The notes under the pieces are model-generated. The model was given only the letters and a program-made list of their open reading frames with translations. It did no database searches and was not told the DNA's origin. Below, in pieces: positions 32,201 through 40,867 of a stretch of DNA of 64,000 nucleotides. Numbering within the stretch: the first letter of the stretch is position 1; each line of letters begins with the position of its first letter. The stretch comes from Shinisaurus crocodilurus (Eukaryota; Chordata; Lepidosauria; Squamata; Shinisauridae), in assembly GCA_021292165.1 (NCBI GenBank), contig CM037888.1:30803140-30867139 (forward strand), given 5' to 3'. Position numbers and translations under genes: made by a program.

Positions 32201-32972
32201 AGCAAAAGAGGTGCAGAGAAAGTGCTGAGTGGCAAGCAGAGCTTTGACAGCCCACTCCTTGCTCACCTTGAGCCTATGAAAACAGAGGTGTGTAGAGTTT
32301 AGTCTGGTTTTGGTGTCAAATACTTTATTATAGATGTGAAGCTCTCTGGATGTATGCTGTTCAGTTCTGAGCTCTAGCTTATAGAAGTCATCAGCGATGT
32401 AACACCATCAAACATTCAAACTCCCACATCGGGAATGTACCGTGAAAGCTCACCTGGCAGGGAATGGCAGCACCCCATTCCTGTTGTACAATGTTGCAAA
32501 CCCCTAGCAAGGCCGCCTCCAAGCATGTTTTGTCATAATCATCCATATTACTCAGAGCTTCCTGTGAACACACAAGTTACACACTAGTCAGCTTGGGCTA
32601 GAAAAAGGCCCTACATGCAACATTGTACTTAATTAATTTGAACTGATTTTAGAAAGCGTTGAGAAGGAAACTTGTCTTTTCTAAGATAAAATGCACACAG
32701 TATTTAACAATTTAACACAAACGTATCTCTGTGCCTTTATATTTTGCACCTGGAGTGTATTGTAGTCTCTTGTGAAGGGAACCATCAGTTCCCAGAGGGA
32801 TGAAAACACAACCAAGGCAGTAAATTCCAGTTTGTAGTTAGTGGCCATATGTTCAAACAGCATGGTCAGGCCAGTGGGCTGCTAGATGCTTCCGCTGATA
32901 CTCCTCAGAGCCCTCAATGGAAACTGGCCGAGTCATGGAGAGGGACACATCCATCACCACCACAGTTGGCAT
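20615..32972 (-). CDS. INTS14: INTS14, Integrator complex subunit 14 (complete CDS, one apparent +1 frameshift)
   Basis: Eleven coding exons, in transcript order: 32972-32750, 32561-32454, 31275-31120, 29049-28931, 28104-27962, 24853-24761, 24665-24521, 24116-23983, 23221-23103, 21223-21158 and 20866-20615. Their lengths sum to 518 codons plus TGA once one extra base in the first exon is discounted; human INTS14 is also 518 residues. The N-terminus is a VWA domain with the MIDAS pattern DVSLS at residues 8-12. The C-terminus (FGFLDLLKGVADILERECTL) is the helical part that pairs with INTS13. The protein belongs to the nuclear INTS10/13/14 module of Integrator, which acts on snRNA 3'-end processing and transcription attenuation. 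The start has a good Kozak context (GCCACCATGC). A noncoding first exon lies at ~34800-34880. Confidence 0.96.
21158..21223 (-). CDS. INTS14: INTS14 coding exon 10
   Basis: 66 bp in phase 0, with acceptor CTCTGCAG and donor GTGAGG. It encodes TDVQKILRNARKLPEKTQTF and YK. Confidence 0.96.
21848..22455. mobile_element. hAT-like element with tandem 21-mers at its end
   Basis: It starts CAGGGGTGGGGAACCTCAGC. The terminal 21-bp unit is repeated about four times (21850-21932). The far end GGCTCCCCAACCT is a degraded inverse. Other repeats are nested inside. A related left end lies at 10433. Confidence 0.55.
22080..22265 (-). repeat. LINE-type 3' tail (second tail family)
   Basis: ATTTATTTATCGCCCATCTG, then GCTGGCAACCAGCCACCCTG and an A-rich body. 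A related short copy lies at 31670-31730 in forward orientation. Confidence 0.55.
23103..23221 (-). CDS. INTS14: INTS14 coding exon 9
   Basis: 119 bp, with acceptor TTTCTTTCAG and donor GTGAGC. It encodes AKENPYGEDDNKSPFPLQPK and KRSYAQNVTVWIKPNGLQ. Confidence 0.97.
23266..23329. repeat. Compound CT/CA microsatellite
   Basis: A (CT)n run followed by (CA)n, 45 bp upstream (in INTS14 terms) of the exon at 23103-23221. Confidence 0.95.
23599..23696. mobile_element. Palindromic hAT MITE, arm shortened, 8-bp target duplication
   Basis: 98 bp; the right arm has lost ~37 bp. GACTAGAC is duplicated at 23591-23598 and 23697-23704. It lies in an INTS14 intron. Confidence 0.92.
23983..24116 (-). CDS. 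INTS14: INTS14 coding exon 8
   Basis: 134 bp, with acceptor CTTTCAG and donor GTAGTT. It encodes EWYGMLYSQADSKKKSNLMM, then SLFEPGPEPLPWLGKMAQLG and PIS. Confidence 0.97.
24521..24665 (-). CDS. INTS14: INTS14 coding exon 7
   Basis: 145 bp, with acceptor TTCCCTAG and donor GTATGG. It encodes EGDEVGPGIADDVEDENSAN and IPNFCVLLHGSLKVEGMVAI, then VQLG. Confidence 0.95.
24761..24853 (-). CDS. INTS14: INTS14 coding exon 6
   Basis: 93 bp, with acceptor CATTCTAG and donor GTGAGC. It encodes LEIVGFIDIADISSPPVLSR and HLVLPIALNK, part of the beta-barrel domain. Confidence 0.97.
24937..25226. mobile_element. Palindromic MITE, GGGTTCAGACAACAC family
   Basis: It begins CTGGGTTCAGACAACACAAT and ends GGGTTATCATGTTGTCTGTA. 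Internal GTGGGTTG motifs are repeated in both orientations. It lies in an INTS14 intron. Confidence 0.65.
25227..25835 (-). other. INTS14 intron, no feature recognised
   Basis: Unique-looking sequence; the 111-residue open frame at 25372-25707 has no recognisable homology. Confidence 0.5.
25836..26065 (-). repeat. tRNA-Ala-derived SINE carrying a half hAT MITE
   Basis: The body GAAGCTGCCTCATACTGAGT and the head GGGGATCGAACCTGGGGCC are separated by a half palindrome at 25890-25944 (CAGTGTTTCTCAACCTTGGG). Confidence 0.75.
26316..27771 (+). mobile_element. 5'-truncated L1 LINE with 18-bp target duplication
   Basis: Two frames (from 26319 and from 26848) encode the L1 ORF2 C-terminal region, including GGLGLPELKLYFAACCLAWI and WWTCKKAKKNWVEIHSLMQ. 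The frame change near 26840 shows a dead copy. It ends in an A-rich tail. AAAGAAACAGAATGTTAA is repeated exactly at 26298-26315 and 27772-27789. It sits in an INTS14 intron, antisense to the gene. Confidence 0.92.
27962..28104 (-). CDS. INTS14: INTS14 coding exon 5
   Basis: 143 bp, with acceptor TGTTCTAG and donor GTAAGC. It encodes KLIDVAYTPFHAVLKCGHLS and SDVQAFPRPEPFVIDEEIDP, then IPKTINT. Confidence 0.97.
28931..29049 (-). CDS. INTS14: INTS14 coding exon 4
   Basis: 119 bp, with acceptor CTTACAG and donor GTGAGT. It encodes LQNSDSLDCLERLIDLNNGE and GQIFTIDGPLCLKNVQSMF, and ends in phase 2. Confidence 0.96.
29209..29285. repeat. GAT/CCA/TAT trinucleotide microsatellite
   Basis: ATG/GAT repeats followed by short CCA and TAT runs. 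The poly-Val/Ser open frame here is an artefact. Confidence 0.93.
29283..29640 (-). mobile_element. L2 LINE 3' end
   Basis: TATATCGCCCCATAGCTGAA and CTCTCTGGGCGG, then body sequence shared with 8276-8400. Flanked on the left by trinucleotide repeats. Confidence 0.7.
29651..29907 (-). mobile_element. Tigger-like (Tc1/mariner) MITE with TA duplication
   Basis: 257 bp, the reverse complement of the 8017 copy, flanked by TA (29649-29650, 29908-29909). Confidence 0.85.
30355..30890. repeat. Old LINE/SINE-like dispersed repeats
   Basis: Two recognisable dispersed-repeat styles abut: CCATCTAGTCCAGCCTCCTG (30355-30560, reverse) and GATTGTAAGCCCCTTACAAT (30561-30890). No open frame of interest. Confidence 0.5.
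31120..31275 (-). CDS. INTS14: INTS14 coding exon 3
   Basis: 156 bp in phase 0, with acceptor TTCATTAG and donor GTGAGT. It encodes VVLVTDGSLGIGRGSLRHSL through FPSKLYVMCMANLEE. The VTDG strand is the conserved end of the VWA metal site. Confidence 0.97.
31625..31893. mobile_element. Two MITEs of the GGGTTCAGACAACAC family
   Basis: CTGGGTTCACACAACATGAT ... GTGTTGTCTGAACCCAG (31626-31776) and CCGGGTTCAGACAACATGAC ... TGTTGTGTGAACCCAG (31815-31893). Confidence 0.65.
31905..32095 (-). repeat. tRNA-Ala-derived SINE
   Basis: TGGCAGTGGCTCTCCAGGGA, then GCTGAACCTGGCACCTTCTG and CTCTACCACTGAGCTATGGC. Confidence 0.72.
32454..32561 (-). CDS. INTS14: INTS14 coding exon 2
   Basis: 108 bp in phase 0, with acceptor TGTTCACAG and donor GTGAGC. 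It encodes EALSNMDDYDKTCLEAALLG and VCNIVQQEWGAAIPCQ of the VWA domain. Confidence 0.96.
32750..32972 (-). CDS. INTS14: INTS14 coding exon 1: start codon, VWA MIDAS, extra base
   Basis: It encodes MPTVVVMDVSLSMTRPVSIE through QRKHLAAH, then continues in another frame as LTMLFEHMATNYKLEFTALV to NTLQ. The exon is 223 bp where 74 codons need 222. The surplus base is near 32873, between the His of LAAH and the following Gly/Leu. The donor is GTGCAA, and the acceptor TTTGACAG lies at 32991-32992, leaving a short 5' UTR stretch. Confidence 0.93.
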
Positions 32973-32991
32973 GGTGGCCCCCTCCTTATTC

Positions 32992-34180
32992 TGTCAAATG
33001 CAGAAGGAGAAATTGCTGCAGAAGAGAAAAAGGGAATGAATATCCAGCAGTTAAGGGTTGTTCTTTTTAAAATTACATATATAGGCTCACCCTCTTCCTG
33101 CATATCACACTAGTTAATCTTGGAGGGGCTTCCATACTCACAGTCTAGGGCAGGAACAAAAAAAAGGGAAACATGAATAAGCATGTAGAGAAGGCAAAGG
33201 AAAGAAAGGAATTTTTAAAAATCATGAAAAGTGACAAAAAGGGGGTCTAGGGAAGAAGTACAAAGATGTATGCAGAAACTTGGTGGGTGCATAGAGGATG
33301 GTAGACAAAAACAGGGCAAAATCAATTAAAGGGGTGATAATGAAATCTGCCAGAGGGGTGAGGGGGAGAGAGGTGCATTACCTATAAGGGGTGGATAGCA
33401 TAAAAGAGGTGAATACATACTAAAGGGAGACAGGGAGACAGAAAAAGAGGCCAAATGTATTGGAAGGGAAGGTGACAGAAGAAGGAATCTGAGGGAAGAG
33501 GGCATTAGAGTATGCAACAGTGATGGTCAAAAGAACAGTGGGTTGGTTAATATAAATAATAAATATTCAGTGTGCCTGCTCCATTTCTGTGGAACTCCCT
33601 GCTTCTGGAGGTCAGGTATTGTGTTGTTTTGGCGCCTCCTGAAAACGTCTCTATTCCAAGAAGCCTTCCTTGACTGACCAGCTATGGGGGGGGGGGGGTG
33701 CTCTTCTGTTTTATTCTTTTTATCATTCACCAATCCAGAATCTGTTTAGATGTGGAGCAGTATATAAATATATACCAGGGGGTTGGACTCGATGGCCTTA
33801 TAGGCCCCTTCCAACTCTACTTTTCTATGATTCTGTGAAATAAATATGTCCTGGGGGACTGGGATCCCTCTCTCCCTTCCTTCCTGTGGCCTCATCCCCG
33901 CTGTAACCAAGTCTTAAGTATAGGTACTGGCCTTTGCTCACATTCAACTTCATGTCCCTCCCTCTATTGTCACCCCTCCCCCCATAAACTCTTATGGACT
34001 GCAAGCTCATTAGGGGCAGGGATCTGCTCGGGCTTGCCTATGAAGCTCTGTAAGGTCTTCCTCTGCCTACTGATGGCACCACTGCAGAGATGACAACAGC
34101 AATGATGATGTAGAAAGAACAGCGCCAGGTGAAGACCTTATTTTCCCAGGTATTTCAGTTTCCATTGTTTCAAATCTGTT
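32992..34180 (-). other. INTS14 first intron, mostly unassigned
   Basis: Purine-rich unique sequence (33140-33540) and L2-like fragments (33565-33770, 33890-34060), besides the CR1 end. No exon seen. Confidence 0.5.
33776..33838 (+). repeat. CR1 3' end fragment
   Basis: CAGGGGGTTGGACTCGATGG, then TTCCAACTCTACTTTTCTATG and ATTCT, the CR1 terminus with no body. Confidence 0.75.
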
Positions 34181-34181
34181 A

Positions 34182-34318
34182 GGGCACAATCCCATGCATG
34201 TTTAGACAGGAAAAAAAGTCCTACAACTCCCAGCATTCGCCAGCAAGCACTGCAGGCTGGGGAATGCTGGGAGTTGTAAGACTTTTTTTCCTGTCCAAAC
34301 ATGCATAGGACTGCACCT
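34182..34318. mobile_element. Palindromic MITE, TGCATAGGA-type ends
   Basis: GGGCACAATCCCATGCATGT and AACATGCATAGGACTGCACC are inverted, with arms CTACAACTCCCAGCATTC / GGAATGCTGGGAGTTGTA. Half copies of the same family lie at 98-185, 6085-6150, 34408-34475 and 43139-43205. Confidence 0.7.
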
Positions 34319-34559
34319 TTACCGTATTGTAAATCACTGCACTGCTGCTAAGTTTTATTTTCGTTTTTATTTTATACTGTAGTTGTAAACGTTTATATTG
34401 TATTTTGCAGGCTGGGGAATGCTGGGGGTTGTAGGACTATTTTTTCTGTCTAAACACGCTATAGGATTGTGCCTTTACTGTATTTTAAATCTTTGCATTG
34501 CCTGCTACGTTTCATTTTGGGGGTTTATATACATATAGTCTTAAATGTTTATATCGTAT

Positions 34560-34662
34560 TTTATCATGCTGCATTTTATGGATTTAACTGCTGTGAACCA
34601 CCCAGAGCGCTTCGGCTACGGGGCAGTATCGAAATGTTTAAAAAATCAATTAGTCAACATCA
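34560..34662 (+). repeat. L2-type 3' tail
   Basis: GTGAACCACCCAGAGCGCTT, then CGGCTACGGGGCAGTATCGA, the same tail in forward orientation. Confidence 0.6.
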
Positions 34663-34699
34663 GGACGGGGGGGGGGGGCAGTAAGCGGAAGGGGGAGAG

Positions 34700-35050
34700 G
34701 GGGGGGTTAACTGGAGGAGGTGCCCGTGGCTGCCTGCGGGGGTGTATGAGAGAATCACACATCCCCTTCCCGGCGGGATTCGGAGGGGAAGGAACTCACC
34801 TGCAGGCTGCCTCCATGTTGGTCCCCCTCATAAAACCTTCCCTGCTTCTGCCGTAGCCGCGAACTTTAGGACCGGGCGGGCGGGCGAGTCCTACCGCGCA
34901 TGCTCAGAATCAGCCGCAACGGAGCCTCCGTCGCCCAGGGCGACGAGCGCCTCAGGAAACTGGAAGGAGTAGAAACCACAGGCCGCAGAGCAGCCTTGCC
35001 CAACCTGGGTGGGTCCCTCCCGACGTGTCAGACTACAGCTCCCGGCATGC
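34700..35050 (-). promoter_or_regulatory. CpG-rich INTS14 promoter region
   Basis: Local CpG density is much higher than in the flanks (for example GGGCGGGCGGGCGAG and CGTCGCCCAGGGCGACGAGCG), with GC-box-like GGGCGG motifs and no clear TATA box. It surrounds the inferred noncoding first exon of INTS14. A palindromic hAT-like element begins at 34991, on the upstream side. Confidence 0.6.
34800..34880 (-). other. INTS14: INTS14 noncoding first exon (5' UTR)
   Basis: A strong minus-strand donor (CTGCAG then GTGAGT, 34800/34799) ends a short exon containing AACATGGAGGCAGCCTGCAG. It sits inside a CpG-rich stretch and matches the acceptor at 32991. The right limit (transcription start) is an estimate. 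Confidence 0.6.
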
Positions 35051-35307
35051 CTGGGCCCCCTCGAGATGTGTTGGACTACAACTCCTAGCATGCCCCAGCC
35101 AGCCAGCCAGCCAGCCAGCCATGCTCCAGCCTGGGCCTTTCCAGATGTGTCGGAGAGTACAACTCCAACCATGCCCCAGACTACCTTGCTCAACCTGGGG
35201 GCCCTCCAGAATGTGTTGGAGGGGCCCAGCTTGGGCAAGGCTGGCTGGGGCATGCTAGGAGTTGTAGTCCCAACACATCTGGAGGGGGCCCAGGTTGGGC
35301 AAGGCTG
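34991..35307. mobile_element. Composite hAT-like palindromes next to the INTS14 promoter
   Basis: The outer termini CAGCCTTGCCCAACCTGGG and CCAGGTTGGGCAAGGCTG are inverted. Inside are several partial arms (ACTACAACTCCTAGCATGCC) and a CAGC/CCAG tetranucleotide run at 35095-35122. No convincing target duplication. Confidence 0.6.
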
Positions 35308-35719
35308 CAGCAAAGGAGGAACGTCGTTCATCTCAGCAGCAACAGAACCTTCCCTGGCTCGGCGTTAAAAAGAAAAGAAAAAGGAAAAAGTGCCCCCCCC
35401 CCACTGGGGCTAGATTTCCCTGCCTCTTCAGAAGGTAAAGAGTGTATTTGTAGGGAAAGAGGAGGCTAGGTTGCAGAAGGGGGCGGCACAGCCAGCTCCA
35501 GATGTGTTGTTGGGCTACAGCCCCATGCTCCCCTCCCCGATCACTTGATTTGCATTTTAATGTGTTAACACTGTTTGTTGTAAATTTTATTCTTATTGTG
35601 GAGAAAAAGCGTCAAGAGTTTCCTGCACCACACACACTCCTCCACACGTGTAAACAAGATAATCCCCGCTGGAGATGGGGAATCCTATGCAAATGTAGCT
35701 TCTTCTGAAGACTCTAGAG

Positions 35720-35854
35720 CAGTGTTCTCCAACCTTGGGTCCCCAGATGTTTTTGGCCTACAACTCCCAGCATGCCCCAGCCAGCTACGCTGGCTGGGGC
35801 GTGCTGGGAGTTGTAGGCCAAAAACATCTGGGGACCCAAGGTTGGAGAACACTG
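35720..35854. mobile_element. Palindromic hAT MITE with near-perfect 8-bp duplication
   Basis: 135 bp, same termini as the 15698 copy. CTCTAGAG (35712-35719) against CTCTAGAC (35855-35862), 7 of 8 bases. Confidence 0.9.
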
Positions 35855-36006
35855 CTCTAGACGCCTCAGAGTCTCCCATGCAAATGGGGCCCAAGCACTC
35901 TATTCAAGATCAAAGAGTCACCTCTCCTCCACCTAGCCCCCCAGATGAAGTTCATCCTGATTGGCCAAAGACAGCCAAGCTACAGAAAGGTGGGGGGGGG
36001 GGGGGA

Positions 36007-36395
36007 TGTATACTGCTTGCCATGGCTTTTGGGTTATTGTTGTTGTCTGCACGCTTTTGCAGGAGGAGGGCTTTTGCTGAGGCAAGCCCTGAAGAGGACA
36101 AAAAACCCAGGTAAAGGAGAAAGGCCTGGGTAGTTCTATAGTAAAGGAACTGGCTTTCGTTGTTTTATAGCTCTACTTGTATGTACCAAAGTGTCTCCCC
36201 ACCTTTCTCCCTCTTCCCTCATTCCCCACCTTTTACTGTAATCTGTTTACCTTGAATAAACTTTCCTGGTTTTACTCCACACGGTGTGTGTGGCCTCTCT
36301 GTGGTTCTGTGAGTCTGCTACTCTTGGTACCTCTTATCAATCAAAGAGACTTCTCTTTCTGCTTGTATTTCTGGAGTTGGCACAAGGAAATCCAC
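36007..36395 (+). mobile_element. Possible LTR fragment
   Basis: AATAAA (~36255) is followed by CACACGGTGTGTGTGGCCTC and an end GGAAATCCACA, then TTTGGGGCAAGATAG, which resembles a primer-binding-site position. Boundaries are not proven. Confidence 0.35.
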
Positions 36396-36533
36396 ATTTG
36401 GGGCAAGATAGCAGCCAAGGAGAAGATATGATGGTCAGGCATACAATTTAGAACAAAGAAGCGACACAATTAAAACAAAGGAGCGACACAGCTCTTCAAG
36501 GTTCCCTGTCTGAAACAGCAAAAACAGATCATC

Positions 36534-37843
36534 ATCATCATCAGGCGATCACTCGTGACCGAGTAAGATTGTCTTCCAGGATAAAAATTTACAAAAAGGA
36601 GATTTTAAAAGGAGGACAATTCTAAAGAAAATTGTGTAGATTCTAGCGATGGGTCCGTAAGTGACTGTGGAGGCCAATTCTAGATCCATGCAGCTTCCCA
36701 CAGTGAGGACACAGGTTACCAGATGGAAGATGGTCCTGTAAAGGATTCGTTTGACGTGCTTTCCGCTTAGCACGTTTCTCCCTTTCACCTTGCACTCGGG
36801 CTTCTTCAAAGTCCATGGAACCTTTGTGAAAGGCCAACCTCCAGTTAGATCGTTCATGGGCCAGAGCTTCCCAGTTTTCGATGTTTATATTGCATTTTTT
36901 TAGATTAGCCTTATGAACATCTTTAAACCTCTTATATTGACCACCGATATTTCGCTTTCCATCCTTGAGTTGGGAGTAAAGTAACTGCTTTGGGAGACGG
37001 CAGTCAGGCATTCGAACAACATGACTGGTCCACTGAAGTTGGCGTTGAAGGATCATTTTTTCAATGCTAGTAGTCTTTGCTTCTTCCAGTACACTGACAT
37101 TTGTTCGCCTATCTTCCCAAGTAATTTGCAGGATTTTCCGGAGGCAATGTTGATGAAACCTTTCAAGGAGTTGGAGGTGACGTTTATAGATAGTCCATGT
37201 TTCGCAGGCATACAATAAAGTTGGTAATACGATGGCTTCATAAACCAGTGTTTTGGTCTTCTTACAAATATCCCGATCCTTGAACACTCTATGTTTCATT
37301 CGAGAAAACGCAGCACTTGCGGAGCTCAAACTATGCTGGATTTCACTGTCGATGTTAGCTGTAACAGAAAGATAGCTTCCAAGATAGAGAAAATGATCAA
37401 CATATTCCAGTATTGTCCCGCCAAGCTGGATAGATGGCATCACCAAAAGGTTAGCTTGCACTTGCTGATTAAGCACTTTGGTTTTTTTTACGTTAAGTGA
37501 GGGACCAAGTTTTTCGTATGCTTCTGCAAAAGCATTTAGGATAGTTTGGAGATCATCCTCTGAATGTGCAGAGACCACATTATCATCAGCATACTGAAGT
37601 TCCACCACGGAGGTTGTAATTACCTTACTTTTTGCTTTTCAGCCTGCTGAGATTAAAAAGCTTTCCATCTGTTCGATATATAATTCCCACACGAGTGGGA
37701 AGTTTCCCCTCGACAAGATGTAAAATCATGGCGATGAAAATAGCAAATTATGTTGGGGCGATAACACATCCCTGTTTAACACCTGATCCCACTTTAAATG
37801 GAGCACCACGAGAGCTGTTGTTGTCCAAAACAAAAACAGATAA
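36534..37843 (-). mobile_element. LINE fragment, reverse transcriptase plus C2H2-like tail (copy 1)
   Basis: The open frame 37608-36643 begins at the RT catalytic motif (LQYADDNVVSAHSEDDLQTI). It continues through MKHRVFKDRDICKKTKTLVY and LQWTSHVVRMPDCRLPKQLL to CPHCGKLHGSRIGLHSHLRT at the end. Upstream RT (GVKQGCVIAPT) is broken by stops. The clade is not determined. Confidence 0.85.
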
Positions 37844-38001
37844 ACAAGGCCCGAGGCAGCAGGAGGTGAAACATATGTGGGCAAAAAGCCAGTTCATCCA
37901 GCGGGGATGCAACAGAGCTCAACAGGGCCTCTGGACTTTTACCTCAGCAAGTGCCTATGGACAGCGGGGTGGTGGGGCAGGTGGCCTCCCAGATTTTAGG
38001 G

Positions 38002-38128
38002 TTCCAGCTCTAGTGGGCCGCTCTTCATCATGCCAGGTCAGCACAGCCACTGACTGGCAGCAGCTCTCCAGGATTTCAGATTAAGAGTCTTTCCCAGGCA
38101 GAGCAGGTGCTCTGACACTGAGCATAAA
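38002..38128 (-). repeat. tRNA-Ala-derived SINE, partial
   Basis: CTGACTGGCAGCAGCTCTCC and GCAGGTGCTCTGACACTGAG; the B box region is deleted. Confidence 0.6.
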
Positions 38129-38170
38129 GTGACTTCCTTACGCGTCCTATGTGAATATCTCAGTCTAGAG

Positions 38171-38221
38171 CAGTGTTCCCCAACCTTGGGTCCCCAGATG
38201 TTTTTGGCCTACAACTTCCAG
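38171..38221. mobile_element. Half hAT MITE
   Basis: CAGTGTTCCCCAACCTTGGG up to CTACAACTTCCAG, where an LTR-like segment begins. The preceding GTCTAGAG again carries the central TA seen in family target sites. Confidence 0.7.
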
Positions 38222-38926
38222 TGTCAGAAATATTGCTATGTTATTAATGGATTTTAAAGTAATCCATTTTGCCTGTCTGCTGTCTGAAAAACAGCGTGTA
38301 GAGGAATTCTCCCAGCTTGTAAAAGAATTCACCTCCCAGCCAACTTGTAAGAAGTATTGTGTACCAAGATAACGTTCACTATTGAAACATATTGAAGGAA
38401 CCTTGACAGAGAGAACAAAATAGATAAAAAGTATACATGCAAAGGAACAGTGTGCTACTGATGGTCTAGGCCTGTTGCCAACCGACAGAACTTGGCAGAG
38501 GCTAGTTAGCTTAAGAGATTAGCTCATCTAACAATGCGTGCTATATACAGCCTTGTTCAATACACGTGTATGATGAGACTTTATTCTTACACTTTGCATA
38601 TGCACCATGTCCATTTTTCTAACAATATCAAATCCAGCAGGAGGGAGGGGTCATAAAGCACTTAGCATGATCAGACGAATGCATTTGATTTGTTAGAATA
38701 ATCAGACAAATGTGCTTTGTATGATGTGTTCCCATAATTCCCTGCTATAAAAAGGCAAACCCCATCTTTGTTCCTTGGTTCAACTCTTGTTTATGGCGTG
38801 AGCCTCTCGAGTTGGATCTTCTGCGCAGAATAAAACTTTGAAAAAGCCTCACCCTGGTGTGCTGCTTCACTTTTTCTTGAGTATTGGCTCTCTGGGAAAA
38901 GACATCTGAGCATATTTTTGCAACAC
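38222..38926 (+). mobile_element. Probable LTR
   Basis: It begins TGTCAGAAATATTGC inside a hAT half palindrome and ends near TTTTTGCAACA. A TATA-like box CTATAAAAAGG lies at ~38747 and AATAAA at ~38830, a plausible LTR order. No target duplication was found. Confidence 0.5.
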
Positions 38927-39367
38927 TGCCTCTGATCCTGGATGTAATACATAGCCATCCTGACTGGCAGCAGTTGATAGCCTTATCCACCGTTAATTTG
39001 TCCAATCCACTTTTAAAACCATCTTAAACTTCTGCTTGTTACTGCATCTTGTGGCAGCCAACAACTTACATAGTTGAATTATGCACTATTTGAAGAAGTA
39101 TGGTACTTCCTTTTATCTGTTTGGAAATTCCCACCATGCAGTTGTTGTGATATGTATCACATTACCAGCTGCAGCACATTGTTTACACATGGAAGGGACA
39201 GAATGGCAGGGTAAACAGGTTTATTATGTCTTTCTAGAATCTCGTGTTTTCGCAGGGGTTACTAGAGTGTGAGAGCAATATGAGCTAGTCACATGGTTTG
39301 TATGTTCTGATGACGTGTTAACTTGTTTTCTGTCTGAAGCCATTTTTAGAGAGAAGCTGAACTGCTT

Positions 39368-39450
39368 TCCTCCTCCTCCTCCTCCTCCTCCTCCTCCTCC
39401 TCCTCCTCCTTCTTCTTCTTCTTCTTCTTCTTCTTCTTCTTCTTCTTCAT
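39368..39450. repeat. TCC/TTC trinucleotide microsatellite
   Basis: A long run of TCC followed by TTC, giving a purine-only opposite strand. Confidence 0.95.
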
Positions 39451-39639
39451 GTTACAGCTTGCTGGACTTGTTACTGCTACAATGTAACGTCTTTGCTGAA
39501 GTGGAGTGAGCTCAACTTACTCCACTGGATGTAATGCTTGCTATGCATTTATACTCTGCACATGGACTGTAACTAGGAAATGTATACTCTGTAGAACTTT
39601 ACTTGCTAAGTGAATACACAGGTAGAATTAGACCTGTGG

Positions 39640-40290
39640 TGTTTACAGAGTGTTTCCTGACTCCATGGATTAATCTGCAACGGAGAAGCTTTGTTGGTTC
39701 ACTGGCACACATGCTGCATGCTGCCTGCGGGAGGAGGGAGGTGAGATCTGGAAGATCTGTGTGTGGAATGTACAGGCATCTGCTAGCACATAGACAAGGA
39801 TTATACATCTCCCAACCCGCACACACTCTGCTCAGGTCCAGTTCGAACAGCAGTTTCATGGGATGACTCCAGGTTCTAGTATTATGAGAGGGGTAGAGAA
39901 GTGGTTCCCTATACATTTTCTCCACACCATGCATAGTTTTATACATCTCTAACATGCCCCTCTTACTTGCCTTTTTTCTAAGCTAAACAGTCCCAGATGT
40001 TGTAACCTTTCCTCACAGGGGAGTTGCCCCAGCCCCTTGATTTTTCCGGTTGCCCTTTTCTGCACCTTCCTTCCGCAGCACACAATATCCTTTGAGATGC
40101 GGCAACCAGAACTGTAGTTGGCAGTTTTATTTTTGATCCCTTTCTTATGGATCTCTAACATAGATTTCACCTTTTTCACAGCTGCTGGCCTGCCACACAG
40201 TGGGCTGACTCAGTTTTCACTGAGCTATTCAATACGACCCCAAGATCTCTTTTCCTGGTCAGTCACCACCAGCTAGCTCAGACTCCATCA
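39640..40290 (-). mobile_element. CR1 LINE fragment
   Basis: The minus strand encodes EERLQHLGLFSLEKRQVRGA and then MLEMYKTMHGVEKMYREPLL, the CR1 C-terminal region, in broken frames. Confidence 0.75.
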
Positions 40291-40867
40291 GTATTTCCAA
40301 CTCTCAGATGATTGTTCAAGGTTCTCTACAGAATGCAAATGCCTATAAATAGAATACCATCATTTGACAAACTGCAGCTTGATGGGATACTGCTCCAGCT
40401 AGAATTCATTATGTGTCTGTTTCAAAAGAGCTTGTTGGAAAATATTATCCGAAATGGGAGTGTACCGAATACCCGTCACGTCGTTTTGAGTTATTGGTCC
40501 TTGATTACCATTTGTTACTTTATATCACTGCATTGTTTAAAAAATGATGTACTTCATATTTAGGGATGTACATATACAATTACATTCCCATTTATATTTT
40601 CAGATTCTTGTGGCTTTCCCACTCTTTGTACTTCTGACTCAGGATAAGGCAGCTTGCTATGTCCCTGTCATGTTAATGAGCATGCATATTAGAGACAAGA
40701 TTCACATATGCACCAGGTCAGAGGTTAAACTCTGGGGAATGACAACTGTCCCTATCGTTGCCTAGCAACTCACATGAACAGAAATGAAACAGCAGGAAGT
40801 CACTGGATGAAATTTTAGCTGTGCCATGGGTGGTCTTAAGCAAGCCTCTCTGCTTCAGGACTAGTAG

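Noticed and set aside
35596..36114. 172-codon + strand frame as SLC24A1 remnant
   Set aside because: It runs through a hAT MITE and a G run, with no exchanger motifs or transmembrane pattern.
36643..37608. 321-codon minus-strand frame as a zinc-finger gene
   Set aside because: RT active-site motif and a second broken copy at 40868 show a LINE; upstream RT is interrupted by stops.
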